Source: Aerophototrophica crusticola (GTDB lineage Bacteria > Pseudomonadota > Alphaproteobacteria > Azospirillales > Azospirillaceae). Taken from it: a stretch of 36,998 bases of DNA. The stretch is taken from assembly GCA_001939945.1 (NCBI GenBank), contig MOEB01000040.1:1-36998 (forward strand), given 5' to 3'. Within the stretch, counting starts at the first letter, position 1, and each line of letters opens with the position of its first letter. Positions 24,513 through 32,807 of the stretch are shown here, one piece after another. The notes under the pieces are model-generated. The model ran no database searches. It saw only the letters and a list, made by a program, of their open reading frames with translations, and was not told where the DNA came from. A program made the position numbers and the translations under genes.

Positions 24513-27500
24513 TCAAGGATTCGTCGGAACATCGACCAAGTCGAAGTAGGGGTTGCCAAAGAAATTAGCCACCGGTGTCTGCTGCACATCCATCGTGGCC
24601 GACCGGTTCTTGATTTCCACCTTTAGGAAGCCGCCGACCTCGACCAAGGACACGAGCCGGTCCTGGTTCGTGTCGGCGGCACCGGTCAAGGCATCCCGCA
24701 GCGCGGAGCTGAACAGGCCGTGCCCAGAGCTTTGGGCGTCGTCCTTGCCATCGGTGTCGTTCGCCAGGCCGCGGGCGCTGCCAAGCACGAACCGTCCCGA
24801 CTCGCGGGCCAGGATGTCGGCGACCTGCTGGGCCGTGGCCCCCAACTGGGCGCCACCCGTGGCCGCGAACGCGCCCGAATAGCACGTGTCCAGGATGATG
24901 ATGACCCGCTCCGCCTGGATCCGCCGCAGCCGCTGGAGGAGCCGCTCCTGGGAATAGCCCTCCTGTCGATAGACCTCCCGCACGACGACATCGCTGAATG
25001 CTTGGCGCCGCACGGCATCGGCGATCATAGCCGTGTTCCGCGTGCCCATGTCGTGGGGCGCGAAATGGTACTGGCGGTCGACCACGTCGCCATGGCCGGA
25101 GAAGAAGACGACGACCGTGTCGGTCGGCCCTGCTTCCTTGGCCAGCCTGTCCAGGGCGGCATCGATCGCCTGCGCCGTGGCGGCCGAGTCCAGGAGCGTC
25201 TGCCCCTCCCAGCGCGTGAAGACCTTGCCCCTGCTGGACGCCTGCCGGAACAGCGAGGCGACCATCTCCGCATCCCGGGTCGCGACGCCTTGTTCCAGGT
25301 CGAAGCTGTTCACGGCGTAATCGCTGATCCCGACGGCCAGGGTCCGTACGACCCGGCGGTCTTCCAGGGGAAGGGGGCCTTCCAGCACCACGGTCGCCGG
25401 CTCGCTGGCGATCCGGTCCGAGGAATCGAAGGCGACCACCTCGATCCTGTTCTCGCCGGGGGTCAATGAAATGCGCCGCTTGACGATGTTGGTGTCCTGG
25501 CCGCCGATGGCCTCCCCCTCCGCCGCGAGGCTAGCCCCGTTGCGCCTGACCTCCAACCGTCCGATCCCGGCCCCGTTGGATTTCGCCCGGACGACGATCT
25601 CCACCGTGTCGTGCCGCTCCAGCGTCGTCAGCAGGGGCGCCGAACCCCGGGTCCCCGTCGCCGCCTTGGGCGAGACGCAACCCGTCGCCCCGGCCACCGC
25701 GTCCACGCCGCAGACCTCCAGGATGGACAGGTTGGGCGGCCGCGCCTGGCGAAGCACGTCCTGGATGTCGGGCTGGTCACCGACCGGCTTCTTTCCAGGG
25801 CTGGCACCGCCCAGCGCGGCCGTGACGAGGTCGCTGCGGTAGTATTCGCGGTAGAGCCGGTCGATGGCCAGGAAGGTGGCCGCGTCCTTGTCACCGTTGT
25901 TGATGTGGTAACCGACCAGGTCGGCGCCGCCCTTCCCGTTCTCCCGGGCTTGGCTGTGGTCGAAATAACCTTCCGGCGTCCACATTACCCAGTGCCGGAG
26001 GTCGCGCGTGGCGAAGAGCGACGCGCGCGTGCTGCCGTCCCTGGTATCCAGCCATTGCAGAATCCCATCTCCCCGGGCTACCACCAGGTGGCGCCCATCG
26101 GCGCTCGGCGCCACGCCCCAGGCAGGGGCCGGGGTCGGCTGCTTCCAGGTCAGCTGCCCGTCCCGGTAGGCGCGGATATTGAAGTTGGTCACGACGTAGA
26201 CCGTCTGGCCGTCGCCCGCCACCGCCGCGTCAAGCGCCCGCTCATCCGCGTCCAGGGGCAGGGGCCGGCCCGCGGCGGCGGCCTTGCCCGTGGCGGGGTC
26301 CACCGCGGCGGACAGGCCCTTCACCTTCCGCTCCCGCGGCTGGGCGCCGCCCTTGGCACCGGGCGCCACCTGCCGCAATGTCCTGTTCGCGACGTCGAAG
26401 GCCGCCGCGGAGGTGCCCTGCTCATCCAACGCGAATTCCACCACCTGCCCGTCCGCCGACACGGCAAGGGGTCGCAGGGCGCTGCCCCGGAGGCGCGGGG
26501 CGTTCGCCGATCGGTCGAACCTGGCGCTGCCGTCCGCGGCGAAGCGCCGGATGCCACCGGACGCGTCGCCCACCAGGACGCCGCCGTCCGGCAGGGCGGC
26601 CAAGGCCGTCAGCGTCGTCCGTCCGGTCCGGACCTTGGCGCCGACATACCGTCCGGACGCCATCCAGCCATGGACGCCGAAATCCGGGTCCGCATCGGAA
26701 AGGCGCCCGGCGGCCTGGACCATCTTCCCGTCGGCGGACCATGCCACCACCGGAAGTTCGCCCCGTGTCAGGCCCTGGACCCCCAGGGTCTGGACATCTC
26801 CCGTGGACAGCTTGACGAGCAGCACCGCCGGCATGTCGCGGACCCCGATGGCGACCAGGTCCGGGTCAGCCGGCGAGACGGCGACACGCCAGGGGCGCGC
26901 GCCTGCGGGAAGCGGGATGCTGCGGCGGGTACCCACGACACGCGGATAGACGTGGAGCGCGCCGCCGCCGTCCGCAACCACCAGGTCGCCGCCCGGCGTG
27001 AAGGCAAGGTCGGCGGCGTCCTCCCGGTAATCCCGATCCAGGACGACCGCCGCTCCCTGGCCCAGCTCATACACCCGCACACCCTGGCGCTCGCCCAGCA
27101 TGCCTACGGCCAGCATCTTGCCATCGGGGGAAAAGGCGAGCGACAGCACCGCCGATGGCAGCCCTGCCAGCAGGCCCAGCGGCGCCAAGCTTTCCGCATC
27201 CAGGATGCGCACCGCCGCCTTGCCCGTCCCCCAGGCGCGGCCGGCCCGGCCGGCCGTGGCAACGAACCGGCCGCCGGTGGCCAGCGCGTACACGGCCCCC
27301 TCGTCCGTCGGGCCGGCAGGGCCACGTACCACGGCGACCGGTTCCCCCCCAGCGGCTGCCCACACCCTGACCGTCTGGTCGTCGGATGCACTGAGGAAAC
27401 GGTCGCCGGACAGCCCGACCAGACGGTTCACGACGGCAAGGTGCGTCCCGGACTCGACCCGCAGCAGCGGCGTCGAGGGCGGGTCGGCCTTTGCCGTGCC

Positions 27501-27563
27501 GACGAGAGAGGCGAGCAGGGCCACGGCAAGCGCGGCGGCCCGCGGAAGTCCGGACCAGGACAT
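24513..27563 (-). CDS. Exported WD40-propeller protein with C-terminal caspase-like (C14) domain
   Basis: 1016 residues from the ATG at 27563 (a GTG three codons upstream is possible). Signal peptide to ~residue 29 (TAKA-DPP). Residues ~35-510 form WD40-like blades (e.g. GDRFLSASDDQTVRVWAAAG, VLSLAFSPDGKMLAVGMLGE). A conserved bridge WTPEGYFDHSQA and an Ig-like segment follow. The caspase fold (from ~740) carries the dyad in FFSGHGD (His824) and ILDTCYSGA (Cys894). WD40-C14 proteins are known in bacteria, but processing targets are not. With a signal peptide it should act in the periplasm. The OmpA and SH3 partners fit an envelope role. It is 9 bp from the SH3 gene. Confidence 0.92.
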   Translation of the reverse strand: MSWSGLPRAAALAVALLASLVGTAKADPPSTPLLRVESGTHLAVVNRLVGLSGDRFLSASDDQTVRVWAAAGGEPVAVVRGPAGPTDEGAVYALATGGRFVATAGRAGRAWGTGKAAVRILDAESLAPLGLLAGLPSAVLSLAFSPDGKMLAVGMLGERQGVRVYELGQGAAVVLDRDYREDAADLAFTPGGDLVVADGGGALHVYPRVVGTRRSIPLPAGARPWRVAVSPADPDLVAIGVRDMPAVLLVKLSTGDVQTLGVQGLTRGELPVVAWSADGKMVQAAGRLSDADPDFGVHGWMASGRYVGAKVRTGRTTLTALAALPDGGVLVGDASGGIRRFAADGSARFDRSANAPRLRGSALRPLAVSADGQVVEFALDEQGTSAAAFDVANRTLRQVAPGAKGGAQPRERKVKGLSAAVDPATGKAAAAGRPLPLDADERALDAAVAGDGQTVYVVTNFNIRAYRDGQLTWKQPTPAPAWGVAPSADGRHLVVARGDGILQWLDTRDGSTRASLFATRDLRHWVMWTPEGYFDHSQARENGKGGADLVGYHINNGDKDAATFLAIDRLYREYYRSDLVTAALGGASPGKKPVGDQPDIQDVLRQARPPNLSILEVCGVDAVAGATGCVSPKAATGTRGSAPLLTTLERHDTVEIVVRAKSNGAGIGRLEVRRNGASLAAEGEAIGGQDTNIVKRRISLTPGENRIEVVAFDSSDRIASEPATVVLEGPLPLEDRRVVRTLAVGISDYAVNSFDLEQGVATRDAEMVASLFRQASSRGKVFTRWEGQTLLDSAATAQAIDAALDRLAKEAGPTDTVVVFFSGHGDVVDRQYHFAPHDMGTRNTAMIADAVRRQAFSDVVVREVYRQEGYSQERLLQRLRRIQAERVIIILDTCYSGAFAATGGAQLGATAQQVADILARESGRFVLGSARGLANDTDGKDDAQSSGHGLFSSALRDALTGAADTNQDRLVSLVEVGGFLKVEIKNRSATMDVQQTPVANFFGNPYFDLVDVPTNP

Positions 27564-27572
27564 GCGCGTCAC

Positions 27573-28703
27573 TTACCCTGGAAGGTCAAGCTGGAACCGG
27601 GTGGATTCCTCCGCTGCCGCCACATCGGTGACTTTGTCGAACTCCTGCTTCTTCGACACGCCCTCGTAATGGCCGGCCACCACGCGGGCTTCGGGCGCGG
27701 CGGACGTCGGGACCGTATCCACCAGCTGCTTGACCTTGGAGACCGGCGGGGCCTGCGGCTTCGCCGGGGCGGGGGCGCCGTCCTGCAGGAGCTTGGCGGA
27801 GACATAGCCAATGGTGCCGTCGGCGAGCTTCACCCGCGGCCAGGCAGGAACCTTCCTGTCCAGCACCTCCACCGCCTCCCCGACAGCCAGCTGCCCCACC
27901 TTGGCACCAGAGGTGGATGGCTCGCCCCGCACGTTTGCGACGTTGCTGGCCTTCGCCATCTCGACCGGGGCCTTGGTCGTCACGGCGACGAAGGTGGCGG
28001 CCTGGGCCGCCTGTTCCTGCTCCGCCGCCTTCAACCGGGTCATGAGCGACGTCGCCTCGGGATTGTCGGCCGCCAGGGCGTTGGCCGCCTCGCCGAGTTC
28101 CATCTGCCGGGAAGAAATCTTGGCGCCGATGGTCCGGGCGATCGCGATGTCGTCGGCATAGCGCGCCCGCTCCTTCGCCAAGGCGGCCTCCGCCGTGGGC
28201 CGGTCCATGGCGCCGCTCTTGAACTGGGCCCGGATCGTGTCAGCCCGGGCCAGCCGGCAGGCGCGGACCGCTTGGAACGCGGCGAGGGCCCTGGTGATCT
28301 CCGCGGATTCGCGCTGCATGTCCTGGTACACGGTGCCGACGAGGCTGGCGCGATCGGCCGCAGCCTCTGAACGCGCCTTGAGGTAACCACCGGCCGCCCC
28401 CACGGCCAGGCCAGCCAGCGCGCCCTTGGCAATGTCCTTCGAGCTCCCGCCGATGACGGCCCCGGCAAGCGCGCCGACCAGCGCGCCGGCCATGGCGCCG
28501 CCGACGATGTCACGCTCGAAATAGCCTTTCGATTCCCGTAGGGCCGTCGCCTGTGCGCCGCAGACGTCATCGGCGGCAATGGGGGCGACCCCGGCCTGCT
28601 TTTCCAACGCGCCCGTCGTTGCGCAACCGGTCAGCGACAAAACCACCGTGATCGCCGTCGCCGCGCGGCCAAAATCCTTAAGCCTCTTGCGAGTTCTTGC
28701 CAT
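27573..28703 (-). CDS. SH3-domain lipoprotein with glycine-zipper segment
   Basis: 376 residues from the ATG at 28703; an ATG 13 codons upstream (28742) gives a poorer signal. Lipobox SLTGC (Cys27). Residues ~65-110 form a glycine zipper (MAGALVGALAGAVIGGSSKD then GALAGLAVGAAGGYL), a membrane-associating element. A helical region (~110-240) follows, then a bacterial SH3 (SH3b) domain near 250-310: SNVANVRGEPSTSGAKVGQL and VKLADGTIGYVSAKLL, usually binding peptidoglycan. First gene of the leftward operon, ahead of the caspase-like gene. Confidence 0.85.
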   Translation of the reverse strand: MARTRKRLKDFGRAATAITVVLSLTGCATTGALEKQAGVAPIAADDVCGAQATALRESKGYFERDIVGGAMAGALVGALAGAVIGGSSKDIAKGALAGLAVGAAGGYLKARSEAAADRASLVGTVYQDMQRESAEITRALAAFQAVRACRLARADTIRAQFKSGAMDRPTAEAALAKERARYADDIAIARTIGAKISSRQMELGEAANALAADNPEATSLMTRLKAAEQEQAAQAATFVAVTTKAPVEMAKASNVANVRGEPSTSGAKVGQLAVGEAVEVLDRKVPAWPRVKLADGTIGYVSAKLLQDGAPAPAKPQAPPVSKVKQLVDTVPTSAAPEARVVAGHYEGVSKKQEFDKVTDVAAAEESTRFQLDLPG

Positions 28704-29036
28704 ATGTATATGCCCCACCCGTTTGTAGTGCCCCTTTCGCATATTGCTAACCTAACCCCATGGTGTTAAACAATGAAAATCGAGCTAAAATCACGTTGAG
28801 TTAGGGACAAAACCTTATGAACGGCCGCACCGTTCGCCGTATGCAACCTCACAGGGCTGTAGATTTGGAATAAATCTAAGCTTTCTTCGTCAAAGTGACC
28901 CGCAATCTTAGTGCGGCGGTACATGGTCGTTACTGAGTTGCGCTCTAATGCAATCGGAAAGAAGCTTTGAGGACTTGCACACGGAATTCATTGTCCCTTC
29001 CTCAGCGCAAGTCTCGTGTCCTGCAACTGGAGAAAA
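28704..29036. promoter_or_regulatory. Divergent intergenic region between the two envelope operons
   Basis: 333 bp, AT-richer than its surroundings, separates the leftward SH3-caspase-OmpA operon from the rightward repeat-protein/CsgG operon. A 16-bp near-perfect palindrome TAACCCCATGGTGTTA (one mismatched pair) lies at 28753-28768, about 50 bp before the SH3 gene. Promoters for both directions must lie here, but I cannot assign -35/-10 pairs with confidence. Confidence 0.5.
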
Positions 29037-29360
29037 ATGATGAAGGCGTTCGCTTGTGCAGTTTCCCTCTCCGTCATCCTGCTCGCCGGCGTGGCCTCGG
29101 CCCAGGAGCAGGGTGGGGTGAAGGTCGGTGGTGACGTCCAGATCAAGGCGACGACCGGCAACGTGAACACCTCCGCCGAGGGCAAGAACTCGACGGCGGA
29201 GACCAACGTGGGTTCCGTGACCGGCAACAACACCGTGGTCGGCGGCGACGTGAAGATCGAGGCCAAGACCGGGGACATCAACACGACGGCGAAGGGTGAG
29301 AAGGCCAAGGCCTGCTCCAACATCGGCACCGTGGGCACCAGCGCCTGCCAGAACCGCTGA
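29037..29360 (+). CDS. Small secreted repeat protein (107 aa)
   Basis: Start at the first of two adjacent ATGs after CTGGAGAAAA. Signal peptide ending ASA-QEQ at residue 22. The mature 85 residues are two copies of a 38-residue unit: GGDVQIKATTGNVNTSAEG at ~31 and GGDVKIEAKTGDINTTAKG at ~69, each ending in NVGSV/NIGTV. The second copy ends KACSNIGTVGTSAC, with two Cys. No curlin Gln/Asn ladder is present. Lead gene of the rightward operon and, given the CsgG-type gene two genes downstream, a candidate export substrate or fibre subunit (inference). Confidence 0.8.
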   Translation: MMKAFACAVSLSVILLAGVASAQEQGGVKVGGDVQIKATTGNVNTSAEGKNSTAETNVGSVTGNNTVVGGDVKIEAKTGDINTTAKGEKAKACSNIGTVGTSACQNR

Positions 29361-29368
29361 CTCCAAGT

Positions 29369-29401
29369 GGCGGCACCGGCGCGCTGTGTGCCGGTGCCGC
29401 C
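29369..29401 (+). other. Strong intercistronic hairpin
   Basis: GGCGGCACCGGC and GCCGGTGCCGCC form a perfect 12-bp stem with a 9-nt loop, starting 8 bp after the stop of the repeat-protein gene. No T-tract follows. It could attenuate transcription or stabilise the upstream mRNA so that the first gene is expressed more than the rest, as for fibre subunits (inference). Confidence 0.55.
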
Positions 29402-29413
29402 CACCGACTTGGG

Positions 29414-29758
29414 ATGGACACCATGCGCCCCAGCAGCCTTTGCGGTCCTATGGCCGCCGCCGCGATCGCCCTCTTCCTGTCCGCCGCGCCGACCTCTTGG
29501 GTCCCGGAGGCGGGCGCCCAGAACCTGAACCAGCGCCAGACGGCCAGCCCGGCCGCGAATGCCAAGGTGGGCCGGGCCCTGACGAAGGCGCGCAGCAAGG
29601 CCGCCCAGGCGGGTGACGCCAACCTGAACCGCGAGACCGTGAATACGAATTGCGGGCCCGTGGAGATCGGGAACACGGACAAAGCCGACAAGCGGCGCAC
29701 CAAGGCCGACGAGCAGGTCGTCGTCGTGCCCGGCGACGTCATCAACATCTGCCGCTGA
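29414..29758 (+). CDS. Small secreted protein (114 aa)
   Basis: ATG at 29414; the in-frame ATG at 29423 is an alternative. Signal peptide ending near AGA-QNL (residue 35). The mature part begins with a Gln/Asn/Ala-rich helix and ends NCGPVEIGNTDKADKRRTK then VVVVPGDVINIC, two Cys bracketing strand-like segments. The NCG-x-V-x-IGN and GDVIN segments recall small proteins encoded beside CsgG-type genes, but I name no family. 33 bp upstream of the CsgG-like gene. Confidence 0.7.
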   Translation: MDTMRPSSLCGPMAAAAIALFLSAAPTSWVPEAGAQNLNQRQTASPAANAKVGRALTKARSKAAQAGDANLNRETVNTNCGPVEIGNTDKADKRRTKADEQVVVVPGDVINICR

Positions 29759-29791
29759 CGGCCACACGCCATCAATTTTCCGGAGCCTGAC

Positions 29792-31348
29792 GTGAAGCGA
29801 TCCCCCGTCGCGCCGATCCTTGCCGCCTCCCTGGCCCTGGCCGGTTGCCAGACCACGAACCCCCAGGTGGCCTCGGTCATTGCCCAGCCGACCACGCCCA
29901 TCACCAAGAACATCACCAGCTTCTCCCAGGCGCTGCGCTGCATGGACGAGCTGTTCCTGGCGTATGGGAAAACCGGACTGGTCATCACCAGCGATGGCCT
30001 GCCGGACCAGACCCAGCAGATCAATTCCGGCACCAAGGACATGATGATCACCACCCTCTCCAAGATGTCGGAGAGGAGCGGGGCCTTCAAGTTCGTGGAC
30101 ATCGAGCAGGGCGGTGCCGTTGAGTTCGTGCAGACGAAGCTAGGCCGCGGGTTCGACCTTCCCCACTACTACATCCGCGGGGCGATTACCCAGGTCGACC
30201 GCAACGTCGCCTCCAACTCCAAGTCGGCGGGCATCGCCATCCCTATGGCGTCCCTGGGCTATTCCAGCGACCAGCTGCTGTCGGTGGTCACCATCGACAT
30301 GAACATCGGCGATGTCGTCGAGCGGCAGATCATCCCCGGCCTGCACACCACGAACACCATCACCGTCGTCAGCAGCGGCAAGGGGACGGACGCGGAAGGC
30401 ATCATCCAGAAGGCCAGCATCTACTTCGAGGTCTCCCAGGACCGGACCCAGGGCACCCACCAAGCCGTGCGCACGCTGGTCGAGCTGGGCCTGATCGAGG
30501 TGCTGGGCAAGTTGACCAAGGTCCCCTATTGGCGCTGCCTGGGGATCGAGTCCACCAACCCGTCCATGATCCAGCAGGCCCGGGACTGGTACGACCAGAT
30601 CCCAGAGGGGGAGCGGCTCCGGATCGTGCAGCAGGCCATGTCGTCCTCGGGGCTGTATTCCGGCCCTGTCGACGGGGTGATGGGCCCGGCCTTCCGCGAC
30701 GCGGTGAATGCCTACAAGGCGCGCAACGACCTGATCGCCAACGGGCAGGTGGACTTCGACCTGTATTACCGCCTGCTGGTGGACAACGCGGCCGTGATGC
30801 CGCACGGCCCCGCGACGCCGGGCAAGCGCGGCGGGCCCCGACAGGAGGTCGCCTACGCCCCCATGGCGCCCGGCCGGGGTGAGACGGTGACAGAGGCGGT
30901 GGGCTCGGAGATCGGGCTCAGCCTGGAGCCCGAGGGCGGGCGGCAGGCCAACTTCAGGATCGGTGACCGGCTGTCCTTCCTGGTCTCGGTCAAGCGGCCG
31001 GCCGAGGTCTACTGCTATTACCAGTTCGAGGAGGGCGACAAGCCGCAGCTCGTCCGCATCTTCCCGAACCGCTTCCAGCCCAACCCCCTGGTCAGGCCCG
31101 GCGAGACGGTTCGCGTACCGGGGAACGACGGCAACTTCCGCATCGTGCTTTCCAAGGCCGGCGCGGCGGAGGAGGTGGCCTGCATCGCCAAGGAAGGCGG
31201 CTATCCCCGGGGCACCGCCCCGTCGCTGGTCGGGGAAGGCGACCTGAAGCCCCTGACTGCCCCCTACGCCTTCCGTGCCGTCAACCTGCACCTGGAGGCG
31301 GACCGCATGAAGACGGATGTGCAGAGCGTCAAATGGCGGGTCCGGTGA
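29792..31348 (+). CDS. CsgG/HfaB-like lipoprotein with peptidoglycan-binding and DUF4384 domains
   Basis: 518 residues; GTG start after CCGGAGCCTGAC. Lipobox LALAGC, Cys19, +2 Gln (outer membrane). Residues ~35-255 match the CsgG fold (ITSFSQALRCMDELFLAYG, TTLSKMSERSGAFKFVDIEQ, YYIRGAITQVDRNVAS, IDMNIGDVVERQIIPGLHTT, LVELGLIEVLGKLTKVPYWR). A peptidoglycan-binding-like segment follows (~258-330, SSGLYSGPVDGVMGPAFRDA), then DUF4384 (~385-480, FRIGDRLSFLVSVKRPAEVY and LVRIFPNRFQPNPLV). CsgG forms the outer-membrane channel for curli; HfaB serves holdfast anchoring in Caulobacter. Here it probably exports or anchors the repeat proteins of this operon. DUF4384 often occurs with caspase-like domains, fitting the divergent operon. 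Confidence 0.9.
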   Translation: MKRSPVAPILAASLALAGCQTTNPQVASVIAQPTTPITKNITSFSQALRCMDELFLAYGKTGLVITSDGLPDQTQQINSGTKDMMITTLSKMSERSGAFKFVDIEQGGAVEFVQTKLGRGFDLPHYYIRGAITQVDRNVASNSKSAGIAIPMASLGYSSDQLLSVVTIDMNIGDVVERQIIPGLHTTNTITVVSSGKGTDAEGIIQKASIYFEVSQDRTQGTHQAVRTLVELGLIEVLGKLTKVPYWRCLGIESTNPSMIQQARDWYDQIPEGERLRIVQQAMSSSGLYSGPVDGVMGPAFRDAVNAYKARNDLIANGQVDFDLYYRLLVDNAAVMPHGPATPGKRGGPRQEVAYAPMAPGRGETVTEAVGSEIGLSLEPEGGRQANFRIGDRLSFLVSVKRPAEVYCYYQFEEGDKPQLVRIFPNRFQPNPLVRPGETVRVPGNDGNFRIVLSKAGAAEEVACIAKEGGYPRGTAPSLVGEGDLKPLTAPYAFRAVNLHLEADRMKTDVQSVKWRVR

Positions 31349-31839
31349 TGGGCGGGCCACGGGCCGCCCACGCCCTGGCGCTGGCCCTGCTGCTGGCAGG
31401 CCTCGTCCCCGCCGCCGTGGCGCAGGGCACCGTCTCGGCAAAGGAGACCCCAGGCGTGCTGGTCCCGCCCTCGGCCACCCCGCCGGGCGGCGACCCCCAG
31501 CGCATAACCGGCCCGGCCCAGGGCCAGACCACGGTGATCCTCGGCAGCCATGGCCGCCAGGGCGTGGTGGAGTTCGGCAGCCCGGCGGAAGGGGCGGGGA
31601 TCCAGCTCGGCGCGGAACCGCGGTCGGGCGCGGATTCCGCGCGTGACACTGCCGCGGCCAACTTGGCCGACGGCCGGGTGGACGGGGACAACGAGGACCG
31701 GGTGCGGGCCCGGTCGCCCGTGGAAACGACGGTCAAGGTAAAGGACGTGGTCACCTCGACGAAGACCAAGTCGGGGAAGGCCTGCGTGAGCATCGGCGTG
31801 GTCGAATCGAAGGCCACCTGCCCGGAGAAGCGGCCATGA
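31348..31839 (+). CDS. Secreted protein with C-terminal repeat-family motif (163 aa)
   Basis: Start ATG overlaps the CsgG stop as TGATG; an in-frame ATG at 31333 is possible. Signal peptide ending VAQ near residue 26. The middle is Gly/Pro/Ala-rich and probably disordered. The last ~35 residues, VKDVVTSTKTKSGKACVSIG then VVESKATC, match the second repeat of the operon's first protein (DINTTAKGEKAKACSNIGTV then GTSAC), including both Cys. Family otherwise unknown; its stop overlaps the next start as ATGA. Confidence 0.72.
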   Translation: MGGPRAAHALALALLLAGLVPAAVAQGTVSAKETPGVLVPPSATPPGGDPQRITGPAQGQTTVILGSHGRQGVVEFGSPAEGAGIQLGAEPRSGADSARDTAAANLADGRVDGDNEDRVRARSPVETTVKVKDVVTSTKTKSGKACVSIGVVESKATCPEKRP

Positions 31840-32807
31840 GTATGCGAGGGTTCCTCAGGTCGGTCACGGTGCTGCTCGTGCTCATCGTCGCCCAGCCTAG
31901 CCCGGCGGGCGCGGTGACGGTCACCGAGCAGTCGGCCCTCTTGGCCCATGTCCTGAAGTTCAGGCTGGTCGGGGCCGTGGACGTGGACCGGATCCCCGGG
32001 TTCTTCCCGAAGCCGGCCGGGGCAGGCTCCGCTTTTGCCCCCGTGTTGCCAGGCGTATCGGACCCCGACGCCCAGAAGGCGCTTTGGGCCCACTTTTTCC
32101 GCGGCACCCAGATATTCCAGGCGCACATGGGTTCCGCCACCAAGCTGGTCGCCTTTTACAATCCCGTGGTGGATGCCTGGCTGCTGACCGGCTGGGACAC
32201 CAGCCAAAAACCCGCCGGCCTCGTCCGCGCCGAGGTGGTCCTGGGGGATACCCTCCGGGGTGAGGCCGCACCGCGCCCGCTGCCGTCCTGGATGCGGGGG
32301 GAGGGCGGGCGTTCGCTGTTGGATGGCCTTCCCAGCCAGGTATCCAAGACAATGGAGCGTTTCAAAGCGGCCTTCCCTGACGGTGCGACGCAGCCGCCGG
32401 CCTTCGGGCCGCAGGGCATGGGGTCAAACGCAACCCTCGAGATCTTCGCCGACCGGTTGGCGGACACCTACAGCGCGGTGATCGCCTTGGAGACGACCCC
32501 GGCCGTCGCCGGCCCCCACCGCCGGGCCCTGGACCTGCTGGGGAAGGGGGACGAGGCGGGCCTGCGCGAGCTCTTCCGCGGCGGCGCCCTTTCTGGCGCC
32601 ATTGATGCCGTGGTCAAGGTGGCAGAACCCTTGCGGAAGTCGCTGCTTCCCCTGTTCGTGCTCGAGACCGATGGCCGCATCGTCGTGGGGAGCGCGAACC
32701 CCGAGCAGGGTCGGGTCTGGTTCCTCGTCTCGTTCGCTAAAGGCAAGGATGGCCAAGTGACGGCGGAGGGCGTGACCAGCCTGGACCCGTACCGGGACGC
32801 CAAATGA
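31836..32807 (+). CDS. Exported protein of unknown function (323 aa)
   Basis: ATGA overlaps link it to both neighbours. Signal peptide MRGFLRSVTVLLVLIVAQ with cleavage near AGA at 26. The mature part begins with FRLVGAVDVDRIPGFFPKP and contains AKLVAFYNPVVDAWLL-like segments (TKLVAFYNPVVDAWLLTGWD), and a C-terminal half-domain with LPLFVLETDGRIVVGSANPE and GRVWFLVSFAKG, beta-rich in appearance. No known family recognised. As a non-repeat, folded exported protein inside the operon it may be an accessory or chaperone (inference). Confidence 0.75.
   Translation: MSMRGFLRSVTVLLVLIVAQPSPAGAVTVTEQSALLAHVLKFRLVGAVDVDRIPGFFPKPAGAGSAFAPVLPGVSDPDAQKALWAHFFRGTQIFQAHMGSATKLVAFYNPVVDAWLLTGWDTSQKPAGLVRAEVVLGDTLRGEAAPRPLPSWMRGEGGRSLLDGLPSQVSKTMERFKAAFPDGATQPPAFGPQGMGSNATLEIFADRLADTYSAVIALETTPAVAGPHRRALDLLGKGDEAGLRELFRGGALSGAIDAVVKVAEPLRKSLLPLFVLETDGRIVVGSANPEQGRVWFLVSFAKGKDGQVTAEGVTSLDPYRDAK

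Noticed and set aside
29037-29360. Direct assignment of the small repeat protein as curlin (CsgA/B)
   Set aside because: The Gln/Asn ladder and S-x5-Q-x-G-x2-N-x-A spacing of curlin are absent; only the genomic context is curli-like.
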